A DNA stretch of 64,000 nt from a bacterium (GCA_905221095.1 CAJNBV010000002.1:169060-233059), one strand, 5' to 3'; counted from the first letter of the stretch, positions 32,615 to 41,399 are shown. The notes: generated by a model from the letters alone, not told the origin. Numbers and translations: made by a program.

Positions 32615-33307
32615 ATGAAAATAGGAATTATTGCGGCTATGCCAGAAGAACTGGCTTATCTGGTCCAGCATTTAGACAATGCCCAAGAGCAAGTTGTTTT
32701 GGGGAATACCTATCATACAGGAAGCATTGCCTCGCATGAAGTCGTTCTTGTAGAAAGTGGAATTGGTAAGGTCATGTCTGCTATGAGTGTGGCGGTTTTG
32801 GCTGATCATTTCCAAGTGGATGCTCTTATCAATACAGGCTCAGCTGGGGCAGTAGCAGAAGGTATTGCTGTCGGGGATGTTGTGATTGCTAATAAATTAG
32901 CCTATCATGACGTGGATGTCACAGCTTTTGGCTATGCTTATGGACAAATGGCGCAACAACCGCTTTATTTCGAATCAGACAAAACCTTTGTAGCCAAAAT
33001 CCAAGAGAGTCTATCTCAACTGGACCAAAACTGGCATCTTGGTTTAATTGCTACAGGAGATAGTTTTGTTGCAGGAAATGATAAGATAGAAGCGATTAAG
33101 TCCCATTTCCCAGAAGTTTTAGCCGTTGAGATGGAGGGGGCAGCTATTGCTCAGGCAGCGCATGCTCTTAATCTTCCAGTCTTAGTTATCCGAGCTATGA
33201 GTGACAATGCTAACCATGAAGCAAACATCTCTTTTGATGAGTTTATTATCGAAGCTGGACGTCGCTCTGCCCAAGTCTTATTAGCCTTTTTGAAGGCCTT
33301 AGATTAA
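32615..33307 (+). CDS. mtnN: 5'-methylthioadenosine/S-adenosylhomocysteine nucleosidase
   Basis: This 230-residue Pfs/MtnN protein cleaves adenine from MTA and SAH, in the methyl cycle that leads to AI-2 through LuxS. Landmarks are MPEELAYL (about 9-16), the VESGIGKV segment (about 48-55), INTGSAGA (about 74-81), and the active-site AVEMEGAA and MSDNAN near the C-terminus. SD AAAGGAA lies before ATG 32615. Confidence 0.96.
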   Translation: MKIGIIAAMPEELAYLVQHLDNAQEQVVLGNTYHTGSIASHEVVLVESGIGKVMSAMSVAVLADHFQVDALINTGSAGAVAEGIAVGDVVIANKLAYHDVDVTAFGYAYGQMAQQPLYFESDKTFVAKIQESLSQLDQNWHLGLIATGDSFVAGNDKIEAIKSHFPEVLAVEMEGAAIAQAAHALNLPVLVIRAMSDNANHEANISFDEFIIEAGRRSAQVLLAFLKALD

Positions 33308-33315
33308 GCGAAAAT

Positions 33316-33344
33316 TTGACAGTTTTTCTAGCTTATGATAAGAT
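33316..33344 (+). promoter_or_regulatory. Promoter of rocS
   Basis: A perfect TTGACA (33316-33321), a 17-nt spacer and TAAGAT (33339-33344). Confidence 0.7.
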
Positions 33345-33367
33345 TTAAGTAAAGAAAAGCTAGAAAA
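33324..33367. promoter_or_regulatory. 11-bp inverted repeat flanking the rocS -10 region
   Basis: TTTTCTAGCTT (33324-33334) and AAGCTAGAAAA (33357-33367) are perfect inverted copies. One arm lies in the promoter spacer, the other in the 5' untranslated region. It could be an operator for an HTH protein, possibly RocS itself, or an RNA hairpin. Confidence 0.5.
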
Positions 33368-33383
33368 CGTTTCAGAGGATATT

Positions 33384-33875
33384 ATGAGTATTGAAATGAC
33401 CGTCAGTGAGATTGCAGAGGTCTTAGGATTATCTCGCCAAGCAATCAATAACCGTGTCAAAGAATTACCAGAAGAAGACACAGATAAAAATGACAAAGGG
33501 GTAACAGTCGTTACCAGAAGTGGCTTGATTAAGCTAGAAGAAATCTATAAAAAAACGATTTTTGAAGATGAGCCTGTCAGTGAAGATGTCAAGCAACGTG
33601 AACTGATGGAGATTCTAGTTGATGAGAAGAATGCAGAAATTCTACGTCTCTATGAACAATTAAAGGCCAAGGATCGTCAGTTATCAGAAAAAGACGAGCA
33701 GATGCGTATCAAAGACCGTCAGATTGCTGAGAAAGACAAACAACTGGATCAGCAGCAACAATTGACCCTTCAAGCCATGAAGGATCAAGAAAATCTTAAG
33801 CTAGAGCTGGACCAAGCAAAAGAAGAAGTCCAATCCACTAAGAAAGGCTTTTTTGCTCGTTTATTTGGAGGATAA
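33384..33875 (+). CDS. rocS: RocS, chromosome-segregation regulator
   Basis: This 163-residue protein has an N-terminal helix-turn-helix (EIAEVLGLSRQAINNRVKEL, about 9-28), a long charged coiled coil (about 65-150) and a short basic-hydrophobic C-terminus (KKGFFARLFGG) that fits a membrane-binding amphipathic helix. Length, layout and position downstream of mtnN match RocS of S. pneumoniae, which links the nucleoid to the membrane and protects it from division. ATG 33384 lies 8 nt after an AGAGGA SD. Confidence 0.85.
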   Translation: MSIEMTVSEIAEVLGLSRQAINNRVKELPEEDTDKNDKGVTVVTRSGLIKLEEIYKKTIFEDEPVSEDVKQRELMEILVDEKNAEILRLYEQLKAKDRQLSEKDEQMRIKDRQIAEKDKQLDQQQQLTLQAMKDQENLKLELDQAKEEVQSTKKGFFARLFGG

Positions 33876-33877
33876 TC

Positions 33878-33921
33878 AAGGAGCTGTTTAGGTTACATGC
33901 TAACCTGATGGCTTCTTTTGT
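33878..33921 (+). terminator. Terminator of rocS
   Basis: TAGGTTA pairs with TAACCTG-side bases around CATGC, with an outer GAGC/GCTT step, followed by CTTTTG. Confidence 0.6.
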
Positions 33922-33972
33922 TTGTGAATAGTATAGTTGATTAGAACAGAGACAGTAGAGGAGAAGTATAGA

Positions 33973-34563
33973 ATGGAACGATTAGAAGATTACATTGCTT
34001 TTGATTTAGAATTTAATCAGCATGAAGGACAAACACACTTGATTCAAGTATCGGCAGTGCGTTTTAGAGATGGTCAGGAAATCGATGCCTATGATTCCTA
34101 TGTCCATACCAGTGTGCCTCTAAAAAGTTTTATCAATGGTTTGACTGGAATTACAGCTGAGACCTTAAAAGATGCTCCTCCAGTGGAGAAAGTCATAAAA
34201 GATTTCCAAGAGTTTGTGGGTTCTTTACCCATGGTGGGGTACAACGCTGCTAAAAGTGATTTGCCTATTTTAGCAGAGCATGGCTTAGACTACAGCCAGC
34301 AGTACAAGGTGGATTTGTATGATGAAGCTTTTGAGCGCCGTAGTTCAGATTTACATGGTATTGCCAATCTCAAATTGCAAACTGTTGCCTCCTTTCTTGG
34401 ATTTCAAGGTCAGTCCCATAATAGCTTGGAGGATGCTCGGATGACGGCGCGTGTTTACGAGTCCTTTCTAGAGTCAGATCAAGCTAGAGAATTGTTAGAG
34501 ACAGAAAGTAGCCTATCAAACAATCCTTTTGGTGGCTTGGACTTATCTCAATTATTTGACTAG
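33973..34563 (+). CDS. DEDDh 3'-5' exonuclease (DnaQ-like)
   Basis: This protein (196 residues from ATG 33973) has the exonuclease motifs FDLEFN (Asp and Glu, about 9-14), GYNAAKSDLPIL (about 88-99) and HNSLEDARM (His and Asp, about 149-157). It belongs to the DNA polymerase III epsilon / RNase T group. It is probably a stand-alone nuclease, because PolC of Firmicutes carries its own exonuclease. The longer frame from TTG 33937 lacks an SD; GAGGAG before 33973 decides the start. The glycerophosphodiesterase gene starts 8 nt downstream. Confidence 0.85.
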   Translation: MERLEDYIAFDLEFNQHEGQTHLIQVSAVRFRDGQEIDAYDSYVHTSVPLKSFINGLTGITAETLKDAPPVEKVIKDFQEFVGSLPMVGYNAAKSDLPILAEHGLDYSQQYKVDLYDEAFERRSSDLHGIANLKLQTVASFLGFQGQSHNSLEDARMTARVYESFLESDQARELLETESSLSNNPFGGLDLSQLFD

Positions 34564-34571
34564 GAGTGCCT

Positions 34572-36335
34572 ATGAAACCTGAAAAGCCTAAAAATCTAGG
34601 TTTTAGGAAAATCTACTTTAATCTAGATAAAATTCTCTTTCTCTTTTTCTTGATATTTATGATGATTGAGTTTGTCTGGTTACCACTTAATTCTTGGATT
34701 GCTGGACTGTTGCTCCGTCAGACAGGTTATCTCTTTCTTTCCTACAATAATATTTTCGCTATTATAAAGGGTTCTCCCTTTGTTAGTCTTGCTTTATTTG
34801 TTCTGGTAATCGTTAATTTACTGATCGCCTATTACCAGATAGGACTTCTCTTTATCGGAGCCCGGCACCTCCTCTATCATGAAAAGAGAACTTTGCTGGA
34901 GTACAGTCGAAAGGTCTTTCGTCAAAGTTTCTTGTTTATGAAGCAAGTGACGATTTCCAAAATGGCCTTTATTTTCTTTTATGTCATGATGCTCTTTCCA
35001 TTGATTCGAAAGATTTTAAAGATTTATTACCTCAATAAAATCGTCATTCCGGAATTCATAGTAGCCTATGTAGAAGATAAGTATTGGTTGGTCGGTTTGG
35101 TGATCACTGTTCTAGCCTTGCTACTGTTTTACATTTCAGTACGTTTGATGTTTGCTCTACCTCAGCTTTTGTTTGAGAAGAAAACAGTCAAAGAAGCAGT
35201 CAAATACAGTCTAGAGAAGACGAAAAGGCAATCCTGGTTTTATATTTGGAACTTGCTCTGGATTATCGTCAAAACGTATCTATTTTTCATTCTTCTCTTG
35301 ATCCCAATCTTAGCAAGTCAGGCACTGATGGATGGAGTGACCCATAAGGAATCTCTTGTACTGGGAATTATCAACTTTGTCTTGATTAAGAATTTCCACT
35401 ATATGGCCTTGACTTACTTTCTCATTAAATTTGTTTCCTTCTTAACAGGAGAAGAGCTAGAAATCACACCAAGGAGAAAGAAAGACCACTGGATGAGATG
35501 GGGAGTGATGGGCTGTGCAGGCATCTTTTTCGCTCTTGAGGGTTATGTTTATTTGGAAGCTCCAGTTGCACATAAACCTTTAGTTATTTCTCACAGAGGA
35601 GTATCTAATAAGAATGGTGTCCAAAATACTGTCCAATCGCTAGAAAGGACAGCTCAGCTAGAGCCAGACTTTGTTGAGACGGATGTTCAGGAAACAAAAG
35701 ATGGTCAGTTTGTCATGATGCATGATGCCAATATCAAGAATTTGACAGGAGTGAATGCCAATCCTCAGGATTTAACCTTGGAAGAATTAACCAAACTCGA
35801 TATTTCGGAAAACGGCTATCATAGTAAGGTATCTAGTTTTGATGATTATCTCAACAAAGCCAATGAATTGCATCAGAAACTTCTTATTGAAATTAAAACA
35901 AGTCGAAAAGATAGTCCAGATATGATGAAACGCTTTATGGACAAATATGGAGCCATCATTAAGCAGAATGGCCACCAAATGCAGTCCTTAGACTACCATG
36001 TGATTGACCAGGTGCTAGCCTATGACTCACAAATTCCAGTCTATTTCATCCTACCTTACAATAGTATCTTTCCAAGAACCAAAGCCACAGGTTACACCAT
36101 GGAGTATTCAACCTTGGATGAAAATTTTGTCAACAAGCTATGGAATACCGATCAGAAATTGTACGTGTGGACCATCAATAGTTCAGAGTCCTTTGATAAA
36201 TCTGTTCAGCTAGGAGCTGATGGAATGATAACGGATGATTTGGAAATGATTCAAGAGCAAGTTACAATTGCCCAAGAAGACCCAGAGTACACGGATTTAC
36301 TGTTTAAACAGGCCATGGAATTCTTTAATTTTTAG
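34572..36335 (+). CDS. Membrane glycerophosphodiester phosphodiesterase
   Basis: This 587-residue protein has an N-terminal membrane domain of six to eight helices (about 10-330) and a C-terminal GDPD TIM barrel (about 340-585). Catalytic motifs are ISHRGVSNKNGVQNT, ETDVQETKDGQFVMMHD and a late GADGMITDD. Members hydrolyse glycerophosphodiesters from lipids or teichoic acid. The topology suggests an external catalytic domain. GTG 34566 lies within the SD AGGAG, so ATG 34572 is used. Ends at a strong terminator. Confidence 0.9.
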   Translation: MKPEKPKNLGFRKIYFNLDKILFLFFLIFMMIEFVWLPLNSWIAGLLLRQTGYLFLSYNNIFAIIKGSPFVSLALFVLVIVNLLIAYYQIGLLFIGARHLLYHEKRTLLEYSRKVFRQSFLFMKQVTISKMAFIFFYVMMLFPLIRKILKIYYLNKIVIPEFIVAYVEDKYWLVGLVITVLALLLFYISVRLMFALPQLLFEKKTVKEAVKYSLEKTKRQSWFYIWNLLWIIVKTYLFFILLLIPILASQALMDGVTHKESLVLGIINFVLIKNFHYMALTYFLIKFVSFLTGEELEITPRRKKDHWMRWGVMGCAGIFFALEGYVYLEAPVAHKPLVISHRGVSNKNGVQNTVQSLERTAQLEPDFVETDVQETKDGQFVMMHDANIKNLTGVNANPQDLTLEELTKLDISENGYHSKVSSFDDYLNKANELHQKLLIEIKTSRKDSPDMMKRFMDKYGAIIKQNGHQMQSLDYHVIDQVLAYDSQIPVYFILPYNSIFPRTKATGYTMEYSTLDENFVNKLWNTDQKLYVWTINSSESFDKSVQLGADGMITDDLEMIQEQVTIAQEDPEYTDLLFKQAMEFFNF

Positions 36336-36340
36336 TAAGC

Positions 36341-36363
36341 AAAAAGAGGAACAGTTGTTCCTC
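36341..36363 (-). terminator. Terminator of ybaB
   Basis: On the minus strand GAGGAAC and GTTCCTC flank AACT, followed by TTTTT. Confidence 0.85.
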
Positions 36364-36373
36364 CCACGATAGG

Positions 36374-36401
36374 CAAGTATTCTCTTGAATGCTTGTTTTT
36401 T
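36374..36401 (+). terminator. Terminator of the glycerophosphodiesterase gene
   Basis: CAAGTATTC pairs with GAATGCTTG (one G-T), followed by six T. Confidence 0.85.
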
Positions 36402-36408
36402 CTTATGC

Positions 36409-36708
36409 TTAGAATGGCAATTTTCCAGCGAAAGCACCTAGTTTTTTCTTAGTCGTTTCATCGATTTGTTCAAGAGCAGAGTTGATAGCCTGAACAGTCA
36501 TATCTGAAAGAGTTTCAAGATCTTCTGGGTCAACGACAGCTGGATTGAAGTCAATGCTGACAACTTTCTTGTCACCAGTTAAGGTCGCTTGAACAAGGTC
36601 TTGAGCAGATTTGCCAACAAATTGCATAGTAGCAAGTTCTGCTTGGCTTTGTTCCATTTGTTTTTGAAGTTTTTGTGCTTGACGCATCATGTTTTGCATG
36701 TTCATCAT
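36409..36708 (-). CDS. YbaB/EbfC nucleoid-associated protein
   Basis: This 99-residue YbaB-family DNA-binding protein starts with [20 protein letters not shown], a Met/Gln-rich helix typical of the family, and forms tweezer-like dimers. It is usually found beside dnaX-recR but is solitary here. It is convergent with the glycerophosphodiesterase gene, sharing a back-to-back terminator region. Confidence 0.9.
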   Translation of the reverse strand: MMNMQNMMRQAQKLQKQMEQSQAELATMQFVGKSAQDLVQATLTGDKKVVSIDFNPAVVDPEDLETLSDMTVQAINSALEQIDETTKKKLGAFAGKLPF

Positions 36709-36829
36709 GGTGATTTACAGTTTCCTTTTATCTTATTTTCTTTCCTATTTTATCAATTTTGGGGTTAAAAGTCTAATCTTTTTCTAAGTGAATTCATCTA
36801 GCTTCGAAAAGAATCTAGAGAAAATAAAA

Positions 36830-36874
36830 ATATAGGATAGATATTCTAAGAGAATAAGAATATTTATCCTATAT
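36830..36874 (-). terminator. Terminator of the choline-binding protein operon
   Basis: A 17-bp stem with one mismatch (36830-36846 against 36858-36874) is followed on the minus strand by TTTTTATTTT. It closes the four-gene operon that ends with the lipoprotein. Confidence 0.85.
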
Positions 36875-36917
36875 AGTTACTAGATAATTTATGAGCTAGT
36901 TTAAGGGTTTACCAGAA

Positions 36918-37964
36918 CTATTCTACCTTGTAGAAAAATCCGTCAGTATGTCCATTGATGAGTTGTTGTCCAAACCATAAGCGGTCCTGTGTGATATCAG
37001 ATGAGTCAGTATAGCCATTATCTGTAGAAGAAGTGACAGACATGGTTATAGGGATTCCTGCCGGTAAAAAGGCAATAGCTGCACCAGCTCCTCCATCTTT
37101 AGAAAGGAAGTTTGCCTTAAGATAGTGGTCAATTTCTTTAGCATGTTCAATTGAAACTTGGGAATGATCACTTACTAAACCATTTTTGTCAAAGGTGAAT
37201 TCAATACCTGAACGATTCCTCCAAGTTCCTGAGACACTAGAAAAATCCCCATTTTGAATTGCAGAAATATCCATCCCTTTGCTTTCTGACGGAAGGCTAG
37301 TTTCTCCATTTATGAGACTTGTGACAGACTTCCAAGAGAAAGATCTTATATCAAGGGAAGGTGGTTTTGTCCCCAGTCCCTCTTCTGTATCTGATTCCAT
37401 AGCTAGTTCTAACCGTGTTCCATCCTGATTTAACTTGTATAGTTTAAGTTGGATTTGATTAATAGATACTCGGGTAGATAATTGAAAATAACCATTTTCT
37501 AAAGGATTAAAATGTACTCGCTCTCCAATAAAGTCCAGATTGTTTTCTGCATTGGTCAGTCGAATAACTTCACCATTTTTAAGAGTTCGAATATCTAATA
37601 AATCGTAATAGTTAGAATACGTTTTTAGGGCAATCAAAAGTTCGTCCGTACCGTCTTGGTCTAAATCATACAAGCTATACTGTAATCCAGAATATTCGTT
37701 AGGATAAGTATTTTTTAAGTTTGCTTTTGAATTGATCTCTGTATGTGAAGTTGACGAACCATCTAGTACTTTGGCATATTCTTTAAGGACAGGATTATAT
37801 AGGGTGTAATCAGATTTCTTCTCTTCCGATGTAGAAGGAGTTGAACTAGTACTTGAGGCAATCGCTTCAGAACTTGTTGCAGAAGTATTTTCACTCTGAT
37901 GTTGGCAAGCCGTTAAAATAGAGATAGCTAAAATACTAATACTGAATAGAAATAATTTTTTCAT
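36918..37964 (-). CDS. Lipoprotein of unknown function
   Basis: This 348-residue protein has a signal peptide with lipobox LTAC (Cys about 20), followed by a Ser/Thr/Glu-rich low-complexity linker (about 23-50). A DLDQDGTDELL segment (about 98-108) has the DxDxDG form of a calcium-binding or FG-GAP-like loop. The rest is not recognised. It lies 4 nt downstream of the TM2 gene and is the last gene of an operon with two choline-binding proteins. It is probably surface-exposed and involved in envelope work; no function can be assigned. Confidence 0.75.
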   Translation of the reverse strand: MKKLFLFSISILAISILTACQHQSENTSATSSEAIASSTSSTPSTSEEKKSDYTLYNPVLKEYAKVLDGSSTSHTEINSKANLKNTYPNEYSGLQYSLYDLDQDGTDELLIALKTYSNYYDLLDIRTLKNGEVIRLTNAENNLDFIGERVHFNPLENGYFQLSTRVSINQIQLKLYKLNQDGTRLELAMESDTEEGLGTKPPSLDIRSFSWKSVTSLINGETSLPSESKGMDISAIQNGDFSSVSGTWRNRSGIEFTFDKNGLVSDHSQVSIEHAKEIDHYLKANFLSKDGGAGAAIAFLPAGIPITMSVTSSTDNGYTDSSDITQDRLWFGQQLINGHTDGFFYKVE

Positions 37965-37968
37965 ATGT

Positions 37969-38433
37969 TTAATCTTGCAATTCTAAACCTTGAGCATCTT
38001 GGTGCCATTTGCTACCAGTTTTGGACGTTAAAACTTGAATAGTAATTATAATATTCCAAATTGCATTTGCTAGTAAAACAAATGGCAATAAAATAGGAAT
38101 GAAAGCTAGCAGAGTTATACCGATACGCTTGTATCCTTGTTTGGAATTTCCGATGTAAAAATCGTATCCACCAAGTGCTCCTAAAAATAGGGCAAATAAG
38201 GCTGCGGCCAGTTTAGATTTATCACTCACTCCATTTGAATGTTGGCTAGAGCTAGCTGGAGATGTGTTATCTATTTTTGAAACAATATACTCATCACCGT
38301 TTTGATAAAATTCTACGTAATCACCTACTTGTGGTTCGAAACCAAAACTTTTTCTTGAAATTGCAGTAAATTGGCCATTATCACCTTTTCCAACATAAAC
38401 TGTTTCATCTTCAATTTTTATAACTTTGTTCAT
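37969..38433 (-). CDS. TM2-domain membrane protein
   Basis: This 154-residue protein has an N-terminal beta-rich region (about 1-60, VKIEDETVYVGKG-like start) and a C-terminal TM2 domain with two helices: LAAALFALFLGALGGYDFYI (about 76-95), containing the conserved GxxGxDxFY pattern, and a second around 105-140. SD AAGGAG lies before ATG 38433. The function of TM2 proteins in bacteria is unknown. It sits between the choline-binding protein and the lipoprotein genes. Confidence 0.8.
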   Translation of the reverse strand: MNKVIKIEDETVYVGKGDNGQFTAISRKSFGFEPQVGDYVEFYQNGDEYIVSKIDNTSPASSSQHSNGVSDKSKLAAALFALFLGALGGYDFYIGNSKQGYKRIGITLLAFIPILLPFVLLANAIWNIIITIQVLTSKTGSKWHQDAQGLELQD

Positions 38434-38466
38434 ATGATTGTCTCCTTAATCTATTTCTATTGTATG

Positions 38467-39867
38467 TTAAACCCACTCACCGTTGTAATTGACACGATAG
38501 CCATCAGGGGTCGTTGTATTGATTGCGAGCGCTCCAGAGCTATAGGCATAGTACCATTTACCAGATACTTTCATCCAGCCAGTTTTCATAGCTCCTGAAT
38601 CTTGAAGGTAGTACCAGCTACCGTTATCTTTGAGCCAACCAGTCTTCATTGCACCTGAGCCGTCGAGGTAGTACCAACTACCGTCTTTTACCCAACCTGT
38701 TTGCATCCAGCCAGAGTTGTCAAAATGATACCAAACACCATTGATTTTTTCCCAGCCGTTAGCTGTATAAGTGCCATCTTCGTGTTTATACCACCAGCGA
38801 CCATTCGAATACATCCAAGTAGATTTAGACTGATGGGGCGTCATGGTTGTATCCGTGCTAGAATAGTTTCCAGATGACGAACTTGTAGAAGTTGACGAGC
38901 TAGATGAATTCGAACCTGATTGAGTTGTTGTGTTAGTATTTGAATTTGTTGAAGGATTTCCGAAAGTCACCTCTTTTCTAGCTTTAAAGACACGTTTTCT
39001 GTTGTCAACTGAGTGATCGTGTGGAGAACCTGCCTCTCCTGACATCTCCAAGATATATGTTCCAGCAGGAAACTGTCTGATATCGAAAACATCCCCTTTA
39101 AATTTATTGCTATAGATTAAAGGTAAAAGAAATTGGTCGTTGACGTCATTAGTTAGACCACTAAATATGACATCATTATTATGTTGGTACACAATCTTTC
39201 CGCTAGCCTTATCAATTAGAGTAACATTTCCTCTAGCTGCATTATCTCCTCCGTGTTGTAGTGGCTCTGAGAGTACACCTTCAAAATTAACTCCAAAATG
39301 ATGAATTTCAACCTTTGTAATTGTTGCTTCTATTTGTTTTTCAGTACTTGTATTCGGGATAGCATTTGCTTGATTAGTTGATAAAACTTCTAGTTTGGTT
39401 ACATAAGTGTAAAAAGGTGCCCCTTTCCCTACGTTTTCTCTAACATCGGCTGTTAGTCTGTAACGAACTCCACCTAATTCAAACTGCATGGTATAGATAC
39501 CATAATCTGTTGCTTTAAAGACAATTGTTTTACCGTTGAATCTAGCAATGCCATTTGATTCAAAACTTGCAAATTGCTTAGAAAATTCTTGTCTATAAGC
39601 CCTGTCTACAAAATCAACCTCTGTAAATTTAGCATCACCATCAGAAAATGCTCCAAGTTGTGCTTTTCTTTTTTCTACAATCGTCACATCTGTTGCGACT
39701 AAATCTGTATCACGATAACCAGGAGCAGGTTCTTCAACATAAGCATTAGCTGCAGGAGACCAGAACTTGACCATCGGGACGCCACTTGCTGCATTGACAC
39801 TTGAAATTGTAGCTCCTGTTGCTAGGAGTGATAAAACTGCTGTAGTCGTTAAAACGATTTTTTTCAT
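38467..39867 (-). CDS. Choline-binding surface protein with unrecognised N-domain
   Basis: This 466-residue secreted protein has a signal peptide (about 1-27), a beta-rich N-terminal region (about 30-300) with no enzyme motif I recognise, and a Ser/Thr/Asn spacer (about 305-350). About five C-terminal choline-binding repeats of the GWxxxxGxWYYxxxxGxMxTG type follow (about 355-466). The repeats anchor it to phosphocholine on teichoic acids. A His-rich AGSPHDHSVDN segment near 285 could bind metal. The N-domain may be adhesin-like. It is second in the operon, 46 nt after the CAP-domain gene. Confidence 0.85.
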   Translation of the reverse strand: MKKIVLTTTAVLSLLATGATISSVNAASGVPMVKFWSPAANAYVEEPAPGYRDTDLVATDVTIVEKRKAQLGAFSDGDAKFTEVDFVDRAYRQEFSKQFASFESNGIARFNGKTIVFKATDYGIYTMQFELGGVRYRLTADVRENVGKGAPFYTYVTKLEVLSTNQANAIPNTSTEKQIEATITKVEIHHFGVNFEGVLSEPLQHGGDNAARGNVTLIDKASGKIVYQHNNDVIFSGLTNDVNDQFLLPLIYSNKFKGDVFDIRQFPAGTYILEMSGEAGSPHDHSVDNRKRVFKARKEVTFGNPSTNSNTNTTTQSGSNSSSSSTSTSSSSGNYSSTDTTMTPHQSKSTWMYSNGRWWYKHEDGTYTANGWEKINGVWYHFDNSGWMQTGWVKDGSWYYLDGSGAMKTGWLKDNGSWYYLQDSGAMKTGWMKVSGKWYYAYSSGALAINTTTPDGYRVNYNGEWV

Positions 39868-39913
39868 AATTTTTGTATTCCTTTTCTTTTTATCTATTTT
39901 TTATAATCTTATC

Positions 39914-41149
39914 CTACACCCATTCACCATTGTAATTGACACGGTAGCCATCAGGGGTCGTCGTATTAATTGCGAGTGTACCAGAGCTGTATGCATAATA
40001 CCATTTTCCAGATACCTTCATCCAGCCTGTTTTCATAGCACCTGAGCTATCAAGATAGTACCAGTTACCGTTATCTTTGAGCCAACCAGTTTTCATAGCG
40101 CCTGAACCTTCAAGATAGTACCATGTGCCATTGTCTTTTATCCAGCCAGTTTGCATCCAGCCTGAACCATCGAAGTGATACCAAACATTATCTAATTTTG
40201 CCCATTGATTATAAGGATAAGAGCCGTCAAGTTGCATAAACCACCAACGAGAGCCAGATTGACGCCAAAAACCCATACCCCTACCAATATCTTGCATTTG
40301 AAAAAAGAAACCTGGTTTATTAGTCCCGTTAGACTTACCTTGTTTTGTTGTCTTACTGGTATGAGTTCCGATAGCCTTCAAGTCTTTGTCAAAAAGATTC
40401 GCTTTGGTCGCAAATGTTTGAGTCTGAGAAGAATTTACTTCTGTGTATTGAATGGCTTTTCCATAACCACCAGCTAATTCTTCAGAGCCACCAGATGATG
40501 TTCCGAAACTTTGTGCAATGGTAATCCATCCATTTTGAGTGACAGGATTATCAAAGGCTGCAAGCCCCATATAGGTCAGTTTTGGATCAATTAAGGATTT
40601 ATAGTGTCCAGTTTGACCAGAGACACTTGCTCCACTAAGAGATTTGACGTAATCTGCTTTTTCTTCATACCATTGATCAATAGCCGTCATAAATCCGTCA
40701 TAGTTCCAAGCTAAGTTTTCGGCTAGTGAGAAATTTCCTGAAGGCCAGGCACTCCAAATATCTTTATTAGATAAACGTTTATGATTCATAGTTACAGAAG
40801 CTTCTGCTGCACGAGAAAAGGCTGTTTTCTCTAGGGCAGTTGACCATTTGATCGGAACATAGCTAGTAACTAGACCTTCATCTGCAGCCTCTTTTCGAAT
40901 AGAGTTGATACGATCTAAGATTGCCTGTTTATCTGGCGTTAAGAAATTCCCTTCAATCCCAACTAGAGTAGTACCAGCAGAAGTACTAGTGACCTCAGAG
41001 TTTAAGATATGATAAGATTGACCATTGACTTCTTGAGTGGAAACCAGTCTATCATTAGCGGCTACTGAATGTGATGTAAGACTTCCAGCACCTAGCAAGG
41101 AAAGTGCTAGTACTGTAGTAAGTGTGAATTTTTTAGTTTGTTTGTTCAT
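39914..41149 (-). CDS. Choline-binding protein with CAP (SCP/PR1) domain
   Basis: This 411-residue protein has a signal peptide (about 1-31), a CAP domain (about 70-225) with AILDRINSIRKEAADEG, a SLAENLAWNYDG segment and ITIAQSFG, and about five choline-binding repeats from about 290. Bacterial CAP proteins often serve in adhesion or as cryptic hydrolases. SD GAGGAG stands 5 nt before ATG 41149. It is the first gene of a four-gene minus-strand operon and is divergent from the rgg-like gene. Confidence 0.88.
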   Translation of the reverse strand: MNKQTKKFTLTTVLALSLLGAGSLTSHSVAANDRLVSTQEVNGQSYHILNSEVTSTSAGTTLVGIEGNFLTPDKQAILDRINSIRKEAADEGLVTSYVPIKWSTALEKTAFSRAAEASVTMNHKRLSNKDIWSAWPSGNFSLAENLAWNYDGFMTAIDQWYEEKADYVKSLSGASVSGQTGHYKSLIDPKLTYMGLAAFDNPVTQNGWITIAQSFGTSSGGSEELAGGYGKAIQYTEVNSSQTQTFATKANLFDKDLKAIGTHTSKTTKQGKSNGTNKPGFFFQMQDIGRGMGFWRQSGSRWWFMQLDGSYPYNQWAKLDNVWYHFDGSGWMQTGWIKDNGTWYYLEGSGAMKTGWLKDNGNWYYLDSSGAMKTGWMKVSGKWYYAYSSGTLAINTTTPDGYRVNYNGEWV

Positions 41150-41228
41150 TTTGTCTCCTCTTGATTTTTCTTATAAATGTTTTTATGATAAGCGAGTTCT
41201 ACCATCTCCTTTATAATAATTTACATCT

Positions 41229-41234
41229 AGTATA
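41229..41234 (-). promoter_or_regulatory. Candidate -10 of the choline-binding protein operon
   Basis: TATACT on the minus strand with TTTAAA 18 nt upstream as a weak -35; the -35 lies next to the inverted repeat at 41258-41271. Confidence 0.4.
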
Positions 41235-41257
41235 CTAATAAACTTTATTAAATTTAA

Positions 41258-41333
41258 AAAAACTACGAAAAAATACGTTTTTCTATATCAACACCCCAAA
41301 ATCAAGGTGAAATAGAACGTTTTCGTAGTTTTT
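41258..41333. promoter_or_regulatory. 14-bp perfect inverted repeat between divergent promoters
   Basis: AAAAACTACGAAAA (41258-41271) and TTTTCGTAGTTTTT (41320-41333) are exact inverted copies with 48 nt between them. Each arm sits at the -35 side of one of the two divergent promoters. A candidate operator for the adjacent Rgg-type regulator. Confidence 0.55.
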
Positions 41334-41356
41334 CTCCTATTTGCTTATGATTAGTG

Positions 41357-41362
41357 TATAAT
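41357..41362 (+). promoter_or_regulatory. Candidate -10 of the rgg-like gene
   Basis: A perfect TATAAT with a poor -35, 38 nt before the start codon, as expected for a promoter that needs an activator. Confidence 0.5.
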
Positions 41363-41399
41363 GTAAAAGTGAAGTTAAAATAAAATAAGGGAGAAAGTT

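Noticed and set aside
33937..33972. Earlier TTG start for the DEDDh exonuclease
   Set aside because: No SD before it, and the extra residues lie ahead of the conserved MERLEDYIAFDLEF start.
41138..41206. Short frame MVELAYHKNIYKKNQEETK ending on the CAP gene start, considered as a leader or signalling peptide
   Set aside because: The GGAG before its ATG is too close for use as SD and the peptide is not hydrophobic like the SHP peptides that pair with Rgg proteins.
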